Source: Agapetus fuscipes
Taxonomy: Eukaryota > Arthropoda > Insecta > Trichoptera > Glossosomatidae
Reading direction: 5' to 3'
Length of the DNA: 64,000 nucleotides
Assembly: GCA_951799405.1 (NCBI GenBank)
Contig: OX637333.1
Location: 14,383,960 to 14,447,959 of the forward strand
Position 1 is the first letter of the stretch, and every line of letters starts with the position of its first letter. Both the position numbers and the translations under genes were made by a program. The notes below the pieces were generated by a model that worked only from the letters and a program-made list of their open reading frames with translations, did not search any database and was not told where the DNA came from. Positions 1-10,626 of the stretch are shown piece after piece.

Positions 1-275
1 ACATTCTTCTGACATTGAAACTGAAAAGAATGTGAATGCGATGTACTTCTATGCATACAGTACATATTCAACTTAAATTCGTTTTTAGTGGATTCAAGAT
101 ATTCGGAACATGAAAAGAATTATATTACCTTTTTATCACAAAATTGATTAAATTATATCTTAAAGCATTCAATGAAATAAAGAACATATAGGCAAAAAAT
201 TATGGCGAAACCAGACTAAAAACTGCCTGGTGGGCCTAGCAGCCAACCGTGCGAGAGCACGGTTTGGTCTGCTAG
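1..275 (+). mobile_element. Helitron 3' part (family HelA), 5' end outside window
   Basis: A strong hairpin (AACCGTGC / GCACGGTT) at 244-264 is followed by TGGTCTG and the terminus CTAG at 272-275, with T as the next base. This is the usual Helitron 3' layout. The same sequence occurs in reverse at 46284-46560. The copy lies in the intron just before the transporter exon. Confidence 0.6.
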
Positions 276-314
276 TAAGAAATAAAAAATTATAATTTTT
301 TTGTTTTTTTTTAG

Positions 315-565
315 GTTTTGCCCTGGGTGGACTGTTAGGCGGTGTCTTATATGGCATAATTGGTGGCCGACTATCCTTCCAGCTGTTGGCAGCTCTGGCA
401 GCCATAACGGCACTCGCCCACATGCTTCTAGCAGCTAGCGACACCAAGCCAGCCAACACAGAACTGCTGAATGTTGTGATCGCCGAACCATCAAATGATG
501 TTGCCAGTAAAAATATTAAAAAAGAGGAATGTCCTAAAACACGAGAGCCACTGATCCTGCCTTAG
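315..565 (+). CDS. Terminal exon of an MFS-like multi-pass transporter (partial gene)
   Basis: This is the 3'-terminal coding exon of a gene that starts left of the window. A pyrimidine-rich tract ending in AG at 313-314 is the acceptor. Two bases complete a split codon, and 82 codons then run from 317 to the TAG at 563-565. The peptide begins FALGGLLGGVLYGIIGGR, followed by a hydrophobic stretch (about LSFQLLAALAAITALAHMLL), then a polar tail ending REPLILP. Two glycine-rich hydrophobic segments joined by a short G-G-R turn are typical of the last two helices of major facilitator transporters, and the MFSD6-like group is my best guess. The substrate cannot be inferred. A Helitron end at 275 lies 40 bp upstream of the exon. 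Confidence is good that this is coding, moderate for MFS and low for the subfamily. Confidence 0.6.
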
Positions 566-1010
566 AACTTGTAGATTTTTTTATTGTATTAGGATTCTAA
601 AATTTGACAAGATTATTAAAAATGGGAGCCAATATGAATGGTTGATTAAAAAAAATTACCATCGTAGCCAAACTGACAAAACAAGGAACACTTCAATTTC
701 AAATGAGTTATTTTAAAGGAATGGAAGAAACTATTGATTCTGAAATATATTTGCCTATACCCTATGCACGCGCCTGATTAATATATAATATTTTTGAACT
801 TATTGCCTTATTCGACCATTCACTTATTGTGGTATTTTCTTAAAAAAAAATGAGTGTCAATATGTTAAAGGAAGTGATGGTAGGTTTAATATATTCTTAT
901 ACAACTTGGATACACAAGTCTACAGGTATACTAAGGTACTTAATCTTTGTTTAGAAATTGAATTTCCTTTTATGATTATTTTAACATATGTTTTTTAAAT
1001 GCATACGGTG
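566..1010. other. 3' flank of transporter exon, no gene seen
   Basis: AT-rich sequence with probable 3' UTR. A 60-bp segment at about 719-778 resembles 47334-47398 and both translate to a similar peptide (see findings). No complete gene was seen. Confidence 0.4.
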
Positions 1011-1244
1011 CTATTCTTAGACATTTTAGTCTTCCGTTAAGCCCACGCTTTGACAAACTAATGATGCATTTGGATGAAGACCTGTCAATCCAAGATGGCC
1101 GCAAGTGAACAGCTGATTAGTATTCATACAAATATTACCAAAATTTGGTAGGTAAGAATGACCGTGGTGATGAGACTTTCAGCGCAGCCATCATTAGTTT
1201 GCCAAGCGTGGGCTCAACTGACGACTAAAATGTCTAAGAATAGC
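1011..1244. mobile_element. MITE with ~50-bp terminal inverted repeats
   Basis: The left end (TATTCTTAGACATTTTAGTC, continuing to about 1065) is repeated inverted at about 1188-1243 with a few mismatches. The outer TA on both sides could be a mariner-type TA target, but a Harbinger-like origin is also possible. A single related end occurs at 15545-15600. Confidence 0.7.
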
Positions 1245-1414
1245 CCTGATAGATATTAATTGGTATAAGGTACTCAATACAAGTAAAGTGGATAATAATG
1301 AATGTTGTTGATAACAGAACTATGGGCATCATCTTGAAAAACATCACTCTCGTCAGTTAACTGAGTTGTTTTTATTTTGTATGTTGATAAATAAAAGCAA
1401 GATGACTAGTCGAG

Positions 1415-1554
1415 GTCGCGCCATGTACATAGAACGCTGGCGGCGAGCTGCGCAGTAGGCGATTTAGCGGACTTTTTGGTACTTGCGTGACTGTAACCCA
1501 TGCGCAAACACACCCCCTCCACTTCCCCTCAGCGTTCTTTTTACATGGCGCGAC
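1415..1554. mobile_element. 140-bp MITE with 25-bp inverted ends
   Basis: GTCGCGCCATGTACATAGAA at 1415 and its inverted counterpart ending at 1554 differ at two positions over 25 bp. The interior is GC-richer than its surroundings. No clear target duplication was found. Confidence 0.6.
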
Positions 1555-1779
1555 TTCTACCCTAAGTTGTCAGAAGATGTGTCAGCGAGGTTGATTATAA
1601 ATGAAGGAGTAGTTTGTTTAAGGGGGCGCTCTCATGTTGCACCGCGCCGATAGCTGTCAAATTTGCGACCCGTTTCCCCCCCAACCCCTTTTGCCTCAGA
1701 CCGTATGGATTTAGCCCCACAAAATATGCTCGACTTGCTATTGCCGTTTGTAGAATTTTTTTTACATACATACGACCTT

Positions 1780-2258
1780 TGTGTAACTTCTTGCCTGTGT
1801 TATCCCTGAAGGGGTCGCATGTGGCCATTCGGGACCTATTTAGTTTTATAGGTAAGGGGTTTGGCCTTACAACAACCACTTTCAGTTGAAGTGGGGGTTT
1901 TCCAACTCCCGGGGGGGCTGGTTCTCATTTCTTGTGAAGGCTGAGTAGGTAAACCTTGAGATCGAACACTTGCTCTCGGCATGGAATGAAAGCATTCTAC
2001 CATATGAGCTATCGACCTTTTTACGAGCTTGATTTTTGTTGCTACAAAGCGTCAATTCTCAAGCTAGACCCAGTTGCTGTAAGGCTGGATGGACCTTTAG
2101 TGACCGATCATTGGTAAAGGTTTATGAATTTCTCAACCCAGCGAAGAGCAAATTTGAAAATATAAATGGTATATTTTTTGTGCTCCGCCGGGAATCGAAC
2201 CCAAAACCTTCCCATTCAGAGTCTAAAGTGTTACCACTGAACTACGGACCGGCCACGA
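1780..2258 (-). mobile_element. S2 SINE joined to S1 SINE (reverse orientation)
   Basis: On the minus strand an S1 body with its tRNA-like head (2258 down to 2016) runs directly into an S2 unit (2015 down to about 1780), whose head contains a GATAGCTCATATGGTAGAAT A-box region. The same S1-then-S2 order recurs elsewhere in the window. Confidence 0.65.
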
Positions 2259-2485
2259 TAGCCATTATTTTGTGTGACCCTTTACTTTAATTAGAAGAAA
2301 TCAAGAAATCAAACTAAGCTCTTTTTCACATTACTTAAAAACCTATTGTTATATAAATGACGTGTTTTTTGAAACTGAAAAAGGAATATGCTAGGAGTAA
2401 TTCAAAACTCATTAACGAAATACAGTAGTTCTTATTTTAAAAACTGCTTGAAAATACAATTGAGGATCAAATACAATGTCTGTCA

Positions 2486-2695
2486 CAGTATGAGGCTGAC
2501 CACCCGTGCTGTAAAAATGGTTAACTTTGCCAATGTCACCCTTGTTTCAGGGAAGGACGGCAAGAGTTGCAGGGTGTATGTCCATTTGAGATTTGGTTTT
2601 TATGTTGAGGCATTTGCAAGCGCGAACTTGTACGTGTCTGGTTGTGAGAATGAATGTAATGTGAAACATATCTTTGCAATTTAGATTAGATTAGA
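2486..2695 (+). mobile_element. S3 retroposon copy
   Basis: This matches the S3 consensus from GTATGAGGCTGACCACC to the TTTGCAATTTAGATTAGATT tail. The 5' end is truncated. Confidence 0.7.
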
Positions 2696-3020
2696 CAAAA
2701 AAAATATATTTTAATTTCATTATTCCTTTTCAATTCAAAAAGAGTTTCGGGGGAAATAATAAAATCTGTGACTCTACAGTGCCATTCAAATAAAAGCCAG
2801 CATACCAGAAAAAAAAAATCTGCTAGTGACTATAAGCACAAGGAAGTCATTATGTCAACAAACTGTAGACAAAGGTAGACAGGGTTTTCTAGGAATCAGC
2901 TTGTCGGACTTTTGTATTGCTACTTTCTTTGTTGGTAATTCAAAAGACTCTACCTGAAGTCTATTATAGATGAGTCGGATAGAATCAAAGGCGGCAATCT
3001 AAAAATAAATTGATATATTA
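2696..3020. other. No feature seen
   Basis: AT-rich sequence with no recognisable repeat or exon. Confidence 0.4.
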
Positions 3021-3027
3021 TAGGATA

Positions 3028-4240
3028 GACTGGTCCGTGTTCTAGTGATTAGCGCTCCAGCCAAGGGTCGTGGTTCGAATCCCGACGGAGTACAAAAAAT
3101 ATAATTTATATTATTTAAAACAGACCGGTCCGTAGTCCAGTGATAACACTTCGGAATCTGAATGGAAGGTTGTTGGTTCGAATCCCAGCGGAGCACAAAT
3201 AATATAGCGTTTAGCACTCGTCCGGTCGATAGATCAGTTGGTAGAGTGCTTGCATTCCATGCCGTGAGCCCGGGTTCGAGTCCCACCGAGGCGAGAGAGT
3301 CAGAAATGATTTCCCGTTTCGGTGTTTATTTCAAATCCCAAAATAAAATACCGGCAAGGTTTACTCAGCCTTCACAAGAAATGAGTACCAGCGCCCTCGG
3401 GAGCTGGGAAACCCCACTTCAACTGAAGTGGTTAGCGTAAGGCCGGCCCCTTACCTGTAAAAATAAATAGGTTCAACTCGCCACATGCGATTCCTTCGGG
3501 GATAACGCGGCAAGTAGTTACACTATATGTGTAGCTTGGTTGCGTTTGGCCAAATTTTACCAAATATACAAATTTGCTCTTCGCTGGGTTGAAAAATTCA
3601 TAAACCTTTACCAATGACCGGTCACCAAAGGTCCATCCACCCTTACAGCAACTGGGTCTTGCTTGAGAATTGGCGTCTTGCTCAGTTGGTAGAATGCTTG
3701 CATTATATATGGAGAGCAAGGGTTCGGTGTTTATTTCAAGCCCAAAATACCGGCAAGGCTTACTCAGCCTTCACAAGAAATAAGAAACAACCCCCTCGGG
3801 AGATGGGAAACCTCCAGTTCAACTTAAGTGGTTGGTGTGAGGCCGGCCCCCTTACCCGTAAAAATAAATAGGTCCCGAATTGCCACATGCGACCCCTTCG
3901 GGGATAACGCGGGCAATAAGTTACACTATATGTGTAGCTTAATTTCGTTCTTGTTTAATACGCTCGTCGTTGGGTTAAAAAAATCATATATTTTTAACAA
4001 AGAATGAGAGTAAGTGTTCGATCCCCAACGAGGGTGTCAGAATTAATATCCCGTTTCGGTGTTTATTTCACACCCACCGGCATGGCTTACACTTATGTGA
4101 ACCACCCTTGAGATAGCTGGAAAACCCCCACTTCAACTGAAGTGGTTGGAGTAAGGCCGGCCACCTTACCTGTGCAAATAAAAAGTTTACTATCGCCACT
4201 TCGGTGATAACTGCAAGAAGTTACACTACATATTATATAA
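3028..4240 (+). mobile_element. Multimeric SINE: three tRNA-like heads then alternating S2/S1 units
   Basis: Three tRNA-like heads lie in tandem (about 3028-3093, 3121-3197 and 3215-3290), each with a GGTTCGAATCCC-type B box. S2 body follows to about 3545, then S1 body (3565-3675), a second S2 head plus body (3675-3945), an S1 remnant (3957-4005) and a third S2 body (4010-4240). The unit repeats about every 430 bp. This looks like a concatenated SINE rather than separate insertions, though nested insertion cannot be ruled out. Confidence 0.6.
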
Positions 4241-4435
4241 AGCTGAGTCGTGTTTTTTTAGATGAACATTGACGAACAATTCCTTGACTTCGCGGTTTTT
4301 ACCTAAATTTTGGGGGAAAACCCTGCATTGCCGCATTTGTTACCTAGTATATGTAAGCCTCATATTTTCCAAAGATTCCCAAAGGTTTATGTTTTTCGAA
4401 AATAAATAAACAAATATTATATGCGGTATGCAATA

Positions 4436-4668
4436 TATGGTAAGCGGCTGAACACCCATTCTGTAGAAAATGGTTCATTTTGCCAATGTCACCCCTGTTT
4501 CAGCGAAGGTCGGCAGGAGTTGCAGGGTGTATGTTCATTTGAAATACGGGCTTTTATATTGTAGGTCCACATGCGGCATGTTTAAGCGCGAACTTGTACG
4601 TGTCTGCTTGTGAGAATGCATATAATGTGAATCTCCAATGTAACATATCCTTGCAGCTTAGATAAGAT
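4436..4668 (+). mobile_element. S3 retroposon copy
   Basis: An S3 unit lacking the first ~15 bp, ending in CAGCTTAGATAAG. Confidence 0.65.
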
Positions 4669-4907
4669 CACTTGGTAAACATAAGTCATAGAAAAATGTC
4701 ATTCAAAAATCGAGAATCCTTTTTATCCTGGTAGGTAAAATTTGAACAAAAAACCATTGTTTAACATATTATCCTATTTCCATTGAAAGACATAATATTA
4801 CAATGACGACCAAGTAGGACAATATTATAATAAAGGATAGTAAAATATTTTTCAAAAAAAATTGTCTTTTTTTTCATAATCTTTACAATAATAATTATTC
4901 TAGTGAT

Positions 4908-5160
4908 GACCGGTCCGTAGTTCAGTGGTGACATTTCGGACTCCGAATGGAATTTGAGGGTTCGAATTCCGGCAGAGCACCAAAAATATGCCATTTATAT
5001 TTTCAAATTTGCTCTTCGCTGGGTTGAAAAATTTATAAACCTTTACCCATGACCGGTAACCAAAGCTCCATCCCGCCTTACAGCAACTGGGTCTTGCTTG
5101 AGAATTGGCACTTTGTAGCGACGACGACCAAGCTCGTAAAAAGGTCGATAGCTCTATAAT
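4908..5160 (+). mobile_element. S1 SINE without 5S head
   Basis: A tRNA-like head (4908-4983) ending in GCAGAGCAC is followed by the S1 body with its GGTCTTGCTTGAGAATTGGC block. The sequence from about 5053 onward belongs to the left arm of a long inverted duplication shared with the right edge of the window. Confidence 0.65.
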
Positions 5161-5640
5161 CTATAATCTAAGTTGCAAGGATATATTATCATTTAAAGCC
5201 CTCAGATGTATGCCCACAAACCAACACATGTAGTTTGCGCTTACAAATGCTGAATGTGTTCTTACAAATAAAATCCAAACCTCAAATGAACATAAGCCCC
5301 ACAACTTTTGTCGACCTTCCCTGACACATTGGCAAAGTGAACCATTTTTTACAGTATGGGTGGTCAGCCTCATACCAACCTATAAGTCAAGGAATCACTC
5401 AATTGGTAAAATGCTTGCATTCCATGCCGAGAGCAAGGGTTCGATCGCAAGGTTTACTCAGCCTTCACAAGAAATGAGAACCAGCCGGAGGTTGGAAAAC
5501 CCGTACTTCAACTGAAAGTGGTTGGTGTGAGGCCGGCCCCCTTACCTGTAAAAATAAATAGGTCCCGAATCGCCACATGCGACCCTTTTGGGGATAACGC
5601 AGGCAAGAAGTTACACCATATATGCAGCTTAGTTGTGTTT
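5161..5640. mobile_element. S3 (reverse) inserted in the head of an S2 SINE
   Basis: S3 (5168-5395, minus) interrupts the A-box region of an S2 unit. GGTCGATAGCTC lies to its left, and ACTCAATTGGTAAAATGC with the S2 body to its right, ending near 5640. The same arrangement is found inverted near 62565-63900, so the insertion predates the duplication. Confidence 0.6.
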
Positions 5641-5769
5641 ATTCTAAGGTGATGCGAAACACTCCTCAAGAGCCGAACTTCACCGTCGCTATGGAATGCA
5701 CCTATTCTCAAGAAAGCCCCTATTACTGTGGAGCTGTAGGCTTAAAAATTAAAAAAAAAATAGGCTGAT

Positions 5770-6535
5770 TTATTTGGTGAGCGCTGTTTATGTGTGTATC
5801 ACACCTCAAGAGCCCTCTGCGAGCTTGGTCGTCGCTGAAGAAAGCGCCAATTGTCAAGCAAGACCCAGTTGTTGTAAGGCTGGATGAACCTTTTGATGAC
5901 CGGTCTTTGGTAAAGGTTTATGAATTTTTTCAACCCAGCGAAAGCAAATTTGAAAATATAAATGGTATATTTTTTGTGCTCCGCCAGGATTTGAGCCCAC
6001 AACCTTCGTGTTACGAGTCCGAAGCGTTACCATTTGGACTACGGACCGGTCAATTTTACCAATAAATAAAATTCAATCTCTCGCCAGGAGCAAAGAAATA
6101 CTTTTTTTCGCATTTCAACTTTTTATTCAGAGTTTTAATATTTTTTAAAATATAAACATACTAGTCAAGTAACCCATACTGTAAATTAATTACACTTACA
6201 TTTGTGTAAAAATAAATTCCTCGACTTATAGGTCACCGGTTGACCGGTCCGTAGTCCAGGTGGTAACACTTCGGACTCGTAACTGGAAGGTCGTGGGTTT
6301 GAATCCCGGCGGAACACAAAAAATATACCATTTATATTTTCAAATTTGCTCTTCGCTGGGTTGAAAAATTCATAAACCTTTACCAAAGACCGGTCATCAA
6401 AAGGTCCATCCAGCCTTACAACAACTGGGTATTGCTTGAGAATTGGCGCTTTCTACAGCGACGACCAAGCTCGCAGAGGGCTCTTGAGGTGTGATACACA
6501 CAAAAACAGCGCTCACCAAATAAATCAGCCTAATT
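5770..6535. mobile_element. Two S1 SINEs in opposite orientation
   Basis: A minus-strand S1 (5770-6052) and a plus-strand S1 (6238-6535) face each other with tRNA-like heads inward. The 185-bp spacer contains an AT-rich stretch. The pair is mirrored at 62160-62460 and flanking sequence. Confidence 0.6.
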
Positions 6536-6544
6536 TTTTTTTTT

Positions 6545-6968
6545 AACGACGTTACCATGTTGAAAGCACCGGTTCCCATAGATCACCGAAGTTAAGCAAC
6601 ATTGGGCGCGGATAGTACTTGGATGGGTTACCGCTCAGGTACACGGCGTGCCGTTGGCATCTTGGACCGGTCCGTAGTCCAGTGGCAACACTTCGGACTC
6701 GTAAATGGAAGGTTGTGGATTCGGATCCCGACGGAGCACAAAAATATACCATTTATATTTCGAATGTGCTCTTCGCTGAGTTGAAAAATTCATAAACCTT
6801 TACCAAAGACCGGTCACTGAAAGGTCCATCCAACCTTACAACAACTGGGTCTTGCTTGAGAATTGGCGCTTTCTACAGCGACGACCAAGCTCGCAGAGGG
6901 CTCTTCAGGTGTGATACACACAAAAACAGCGCTCACCAAATAAATCATCCTAATATTATTATTATTAT
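6545..6968 (+). mobile_element. Full-length S1 SINE with 5S rRNA-derived head
   Basis: A near-complete 5S rRNA-like segment (6545-6658, with TTGAAAGCACCGGTTC and AGTACTTGGATGGGT) leads directly into a tRNA-like segment (about 6666-6740) and the S1 body. The element ends in a short (ATT)n tail. Both head parts could supply internal RNA polymerase III promoters. It is not a working 5S gene because it is diverged and fused to SINE sequence. Confidence 0.75.
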
Positions 6969-6970
6969 TT

Positions 6971-7202
6971 GGTATGAGGCTGACCACCCATACTGTAAAA
7001 AATGATTTACTTTGCCAATGTGTCACCCCTGTTTCAGGGAAGGTCGGCAAGAATTGCAGGGCTTATGTTCATTTGAGATTGGGTTTTTTATACTGTAGGT
7101 CCACATGCGGCATGTGTGAGCGTAAAATTATGCGTGTCTGCTTGTGGGAATGCATTTAATATGAATCTGAAATGATACATATATTTGCAACTTAGATTTA
7201 GA
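6971..7202 (+). mobile_element. S3 retroposon copy
   Basis: This starts directly after the S1 (ATT)n tail and ends in CTTAGATTTAGA. It is mirrored in the right inverted arm at 61320-61563. Confidence 0.7.
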
Positions 7203-8120
7203 TGTGAGTTTTAAACCTATTTGAGCGCACTTGAATTGTGAATCTTAAATGTTAATGGTCATTTTCAGCACGACACATAATTGCTTTGATGATAAATTCT
7301 GTGTGTTAAAAACATACTACAAAAATAATGAAATTTTCCGACAGTTGTGAATTTATATTTTAGATTCTTATTTTTTTGAAGCTCCAATCACAGCAGACGA
7401 GTGGATAGGTTTTGTAATACGCGTTGCCTTCAACCCATATGCTGTGCGTGTGTGAGGGAGAAGTACCGTGCGGTAGAGAGGTTGGACAAGCAAGCGGCAC
7501 AGGTCCGACGTCCGAGCCCCTTGAAGAACAAAGGGAAACTGATTCATTTTGAACGGAATTTTAAAGGTTTGTGAAATTAGGAAAAAATCCATGAAAAAAA
7601 AGCTTTCGACATTTTTTGTTGTTGTTATAGGGTTATAAAAGACTTTCACTACATGGTATGTTTCTCATTTATTTTTTTAAAACATTAAAAGTCGGAAAAA
7701 ACGTGTACGAAAAATACAAAAAAAAATGAAATTATTCAAAAGGTAAAATATGGAAATTAAAATCAAATTTCAAAAAAATAATCTGACTATGCATTCAACA
7801 AACTCTTTTAAATTTATTCTATCATAGAAAAAATTAAGATTTTTTTTTTGTTTTTGGAGGATATGCTTTTTAGCAAAGCTCTTTCCGCAACTAGCAAAAA
7901 CAAGTCCCGATTAAGCTTTGATTTATATACGTAAATAATGTATTTGACTTTTGAAAAAAATATGATAAATAGTTTAGATGTTTAATAATCTTATGTAATT
8001 TTTTTAAATATTAATTTATGTCTTAATGATGCTCTAAAAAAATAAATGAAAACATACTTTTAAAAAAAAAATCTTGAATATGCGTGGAGCGCCCCCTTAA
8101 GAAAAAGAAAAGTCAGTGTT
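7203..8120. other. AT-rich distal part of inverted arm, no gene
   Basis: Low-complexity A/T sequence is shared in part with 60620-61320. The outer edge carries GCGTGGAGCGCCCCCTTAAG, a possible terminal repeat next to a TTAA. The end motif TTAAGGGGGCGCTC also occurs near 1617. Confidence 0.4.
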
Positions 8121-8202
8121 ACGGCCGAGGGGACCAAGTGGGCTGATCTTTCTAGCTTATTTGGAATAGAATAACGTTGGTTCGATCCCCACCTGGGTCA
8201 TT
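8118..8202 (+). repeat. tRNA-like fragment
   Basis: An A-box-like ACCAAGTGGGCTGA and a good B box GGTTCGATCCCCACC lie about 55 bp apart. The ends do not pair as an acceptor stem, so this is read as a tRNA-derived SINE relic and not a tRNA gene. Confidence 0.35.
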
Positions 8203-8340
8203 TGGCCATAACTTTGACCCTGGTTCAACAGATGCTATTGGATAATTATTAATTCATTAAAATAAACAATAATGATTTATTAATTGATGATATTAATACC
8301 TGTTTCTGGCCAGGCAGAATAGGGTGGTGAATTGCATTTT

Positions 8341-8448
8341 AATCTAATCTAAGTTGCAAAGATATGTAACATTGGGGATTCACATTACATGCATTCTCAC
8401 AAGCAGACACGTACAAGTTCGTGCTTGTGTATGCCGCATGTGAACCTA
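8341..8448 (-). mobile_element. Truncated S3 copy
   Basis: The 3' half of S3 in reverse, with two tail repeats at its start. Confidence 0.6.
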
Positions 8449-9220
8449 AAAATGATTCCTGTTGTTTTTAAGTTTTATTAGCCTTGAATATCATTGCAGC
8501 AACCTTTCCAATGTCACTTGGATTCATTACAAACCATATACCACTGCAAGTGGTTGTTTGTGACCTTTTAGATGGTCAACTTTTCAATTCAATTCATTGT
8601 TCGAAATCAATGCTATTTCATATTTTCGTTAATCAACAAACAAATGTTACTCAAAGCTAAATCAGAAAAAATCCTCTTTTTTTTATTGTTGTTATGACAA
8701 AACATCTATAACCTGATAACCGTAGTAGTATTCATAGTTTACGAGCATGGGATTGAAAAGACAGCGCTGGCAGCAGTTGATCAAGAGGCCAATTCAAATC
8801 CCTTTTGGTCATGTCATATGAGCCTATGATGACGATTGTCTTATTTTATTGTTTTTTTTTTACTCAATCTATGGAGAAAGAAAGATAAGATCACAATCTT
8901 GTGGAATCGAAGTAAATAAAAACCCAATTCAATATTTAATTGCACTTAAGTAATATATTTTTAATATATAGTACAACAAATTTTATAATACATAGATGTT
9001 TAAAAATAATACAAAAAAAACAGTAAAAAATAATAATTAAAAGCTATAACATTAGCATTGGAAAGCCATGTGAGGGCTCACAGGCAAAGTTCAACAACTC
9101 ATCAAAACCTACATAGATCAGCAACTTGCAATTCCATCCTGAACCTAACCTCGCATACATTCATGCTATAGTAGCTCACGAGTATAGAATGTTATGAGAG
9201 GTGCCGTTTGCGTTTATTGC
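8449..9220. other. No feature seen
   Basis: AT-rich sequence without exons, tRNA or recognisable repeats. Confidence 0.4.
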
Positions 9221-9224
9221 AAAC

Positions 9225-9450
9225 AAACCTATTTATTTTCACAGACAGAACAGGTCGCCTTATGCCAACCACTTTAACTGAGTGGGGTTTTTTAGCTCCT
9301 GATTGGGCTGGTTCTCATATTTTGTAAAGGCTGAGTATACATTACCGGTAATGTACTATGGGTTTGAAATAAACACCAATACGGGTAATCATCTTTGACA
9401 CCCTTGGTAGGGATTGAACCCTAGCCCTTGGCATAGAATGCAAGCATTCA
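9225..9450 (-). mobile_element. S2 SINE (diverged)
   Basis: The S2 body and head are in reverse, with the CTGAGTGGGGTTTTTTAGCT block and a degraded head near 9420-9450. Confidence 0.55.
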
Positions 9451-9635
9451 AGACATAATTCTTTACTTCAAAAGTAATTTACAATTGATTCAAAATTGTA
9501 AATTTCAAACTTGAATTACCTGTCTTAACAAGTAAAAGTGCCTATGTGCTGTTGTCCCGTTGCCCGCATATCTTCGTATCAGGGATGGGACTAGCACCAA
9601 GTTATGAATCTCAAATGTCTACTACTTCCAACTAA

Positions 9636-10060
9636 GTAACTGTAACTGTAACTCTGTCGCCATTCCGCTAGGGGTGGCCAGAGCCTCTGCAGAGTTGCCT
9701 CCATTTTTTCCTATCCTGACATACCTCTTTCAATTCCTTCATATCCATCACCTTTTTCATCCATTTTCTTCTTTTACGCTCACTTTGTATATCCCATTCT
9801 TTCACAATCTCCACAATCTGATCACTCCATACTTTTCTCGGTCGTCCCTTCCCTCTTTTTCCTTTCACACTTTCTTTGTATACATACTTTGTCAGTCTAT
9901 CATCATTTATTCTTTCCACATGCCCAAACCATCTCATCACATTCTTTTGTACTTTAACTTTCACATCCTCTTTCAAATTACATTATTTTTTTACCCATTC
10001 ATTCCTAAGCCTTGCTAGAAAATGTTCTACATTACAATCTTGCAGCCGATCTTTGCTGAT
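9636..10060 (-). pseudogene. LINE reverse transcriptase, C-terminal fragment
   Basis: Minus-strand reading from about 9976 to 9668 gives the C-terminal part of a non-LTR retrotransposon protein, with MRWFGHVERINDDRL, then KGKRGKGRPRKVW and a GSGHP end. The same region is seen at 40415-41182. The 3' end carries a short (CTGTAA)n-type tail at 9636-9655. Upstream sequence is frameshifted. A 5'-truncated dead copy. Confidence 0.75.
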
Positions 10061-10232
10061 CCTTTGAATCTGTACATTTAAGGATATACTATAATACAAT
10101 ACCAAACATACCACTATATTTAATTTGTTATTTTACAAGAAATACAATAAATTGTTGTAATAAATACTAAAAATATTTTTTTACTTCATCCTGAATGTGC
10201 AGACTCAAGGAACATCTGCAGTTCTTACACCA

Positions 10233-10366
10233 TATATATTTGAAGAGAGCAAGCAGTAATAACATGGCGGCATGTAAACAGCTGATCGCTGTACCATACA
10301 GTTTATATGAAAAATATAGATTCAGCGATTAGCTGTTGTTTTATGGCTTGCTATCTTCAAATATAT
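10233..10366. repeat. Short inverted-repeat element (MITE-like)
   Basis: ATATATTTGAAGAGAGCAAGC at 10233 pairs with its inverted copy ending at 10366. Pairing continues inward with gaps (CAGCTGATCGCT against AGCGATTAGCTG). Confidence 0.5.
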
Positions 10367-10626
10367 TTAGAAAGATCTACCAATGCCCGTTTGTCTGCAG
10401 GCCCTGGATATGTACTCCTTGTAAAATAACCAAAAATATTCATTCACCTTCAGCATTATAATGACAACTATCTTTACATTCATTACTAATATAAAATTTA
10501 CCAAATTAAAGAATATCAGATGTAGGTTAATGACAAATATAAAAGACCCTTTCATATTTCAGTACAACATTGGTTTTTAATAAGATGTGAAGTTCATAAA
10601 TCCTGTCACCTGTCTTATCAAACCTT

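Larger units (their letters stand above)
5053..8105 (+). repeat. Left arm of ~3-kb long-range inverted duplication
   Basis: The order of S1, S3, S2, S1, S1, S3 and a low-complexity tail here is repeated in reverse at 60616-64000. The match reaches the window end, so the true arm may be longer. It ends near CGCCCCCTTAAGAAAA, mirrored at about 60616-60630. Confidence 0.75.

Noticed and set aside
3121..3290. Genuine tRNA genes
   Set aside because: Box A and B motifs are present but the acceptor stems do not pair and SINE bodies follow directly.
6545..6658. A 5S rRNA gene
   Set aside because: It is diverged and directly fused to a SINE body, as are the other 5S-like segments (29312, 46014, 48937, 61873).
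9674..10067. Plus-strand frames of 114 and 63 residues rich in F, H and S
   Set aside because: Antisense of the LINE C-terminal fragment.
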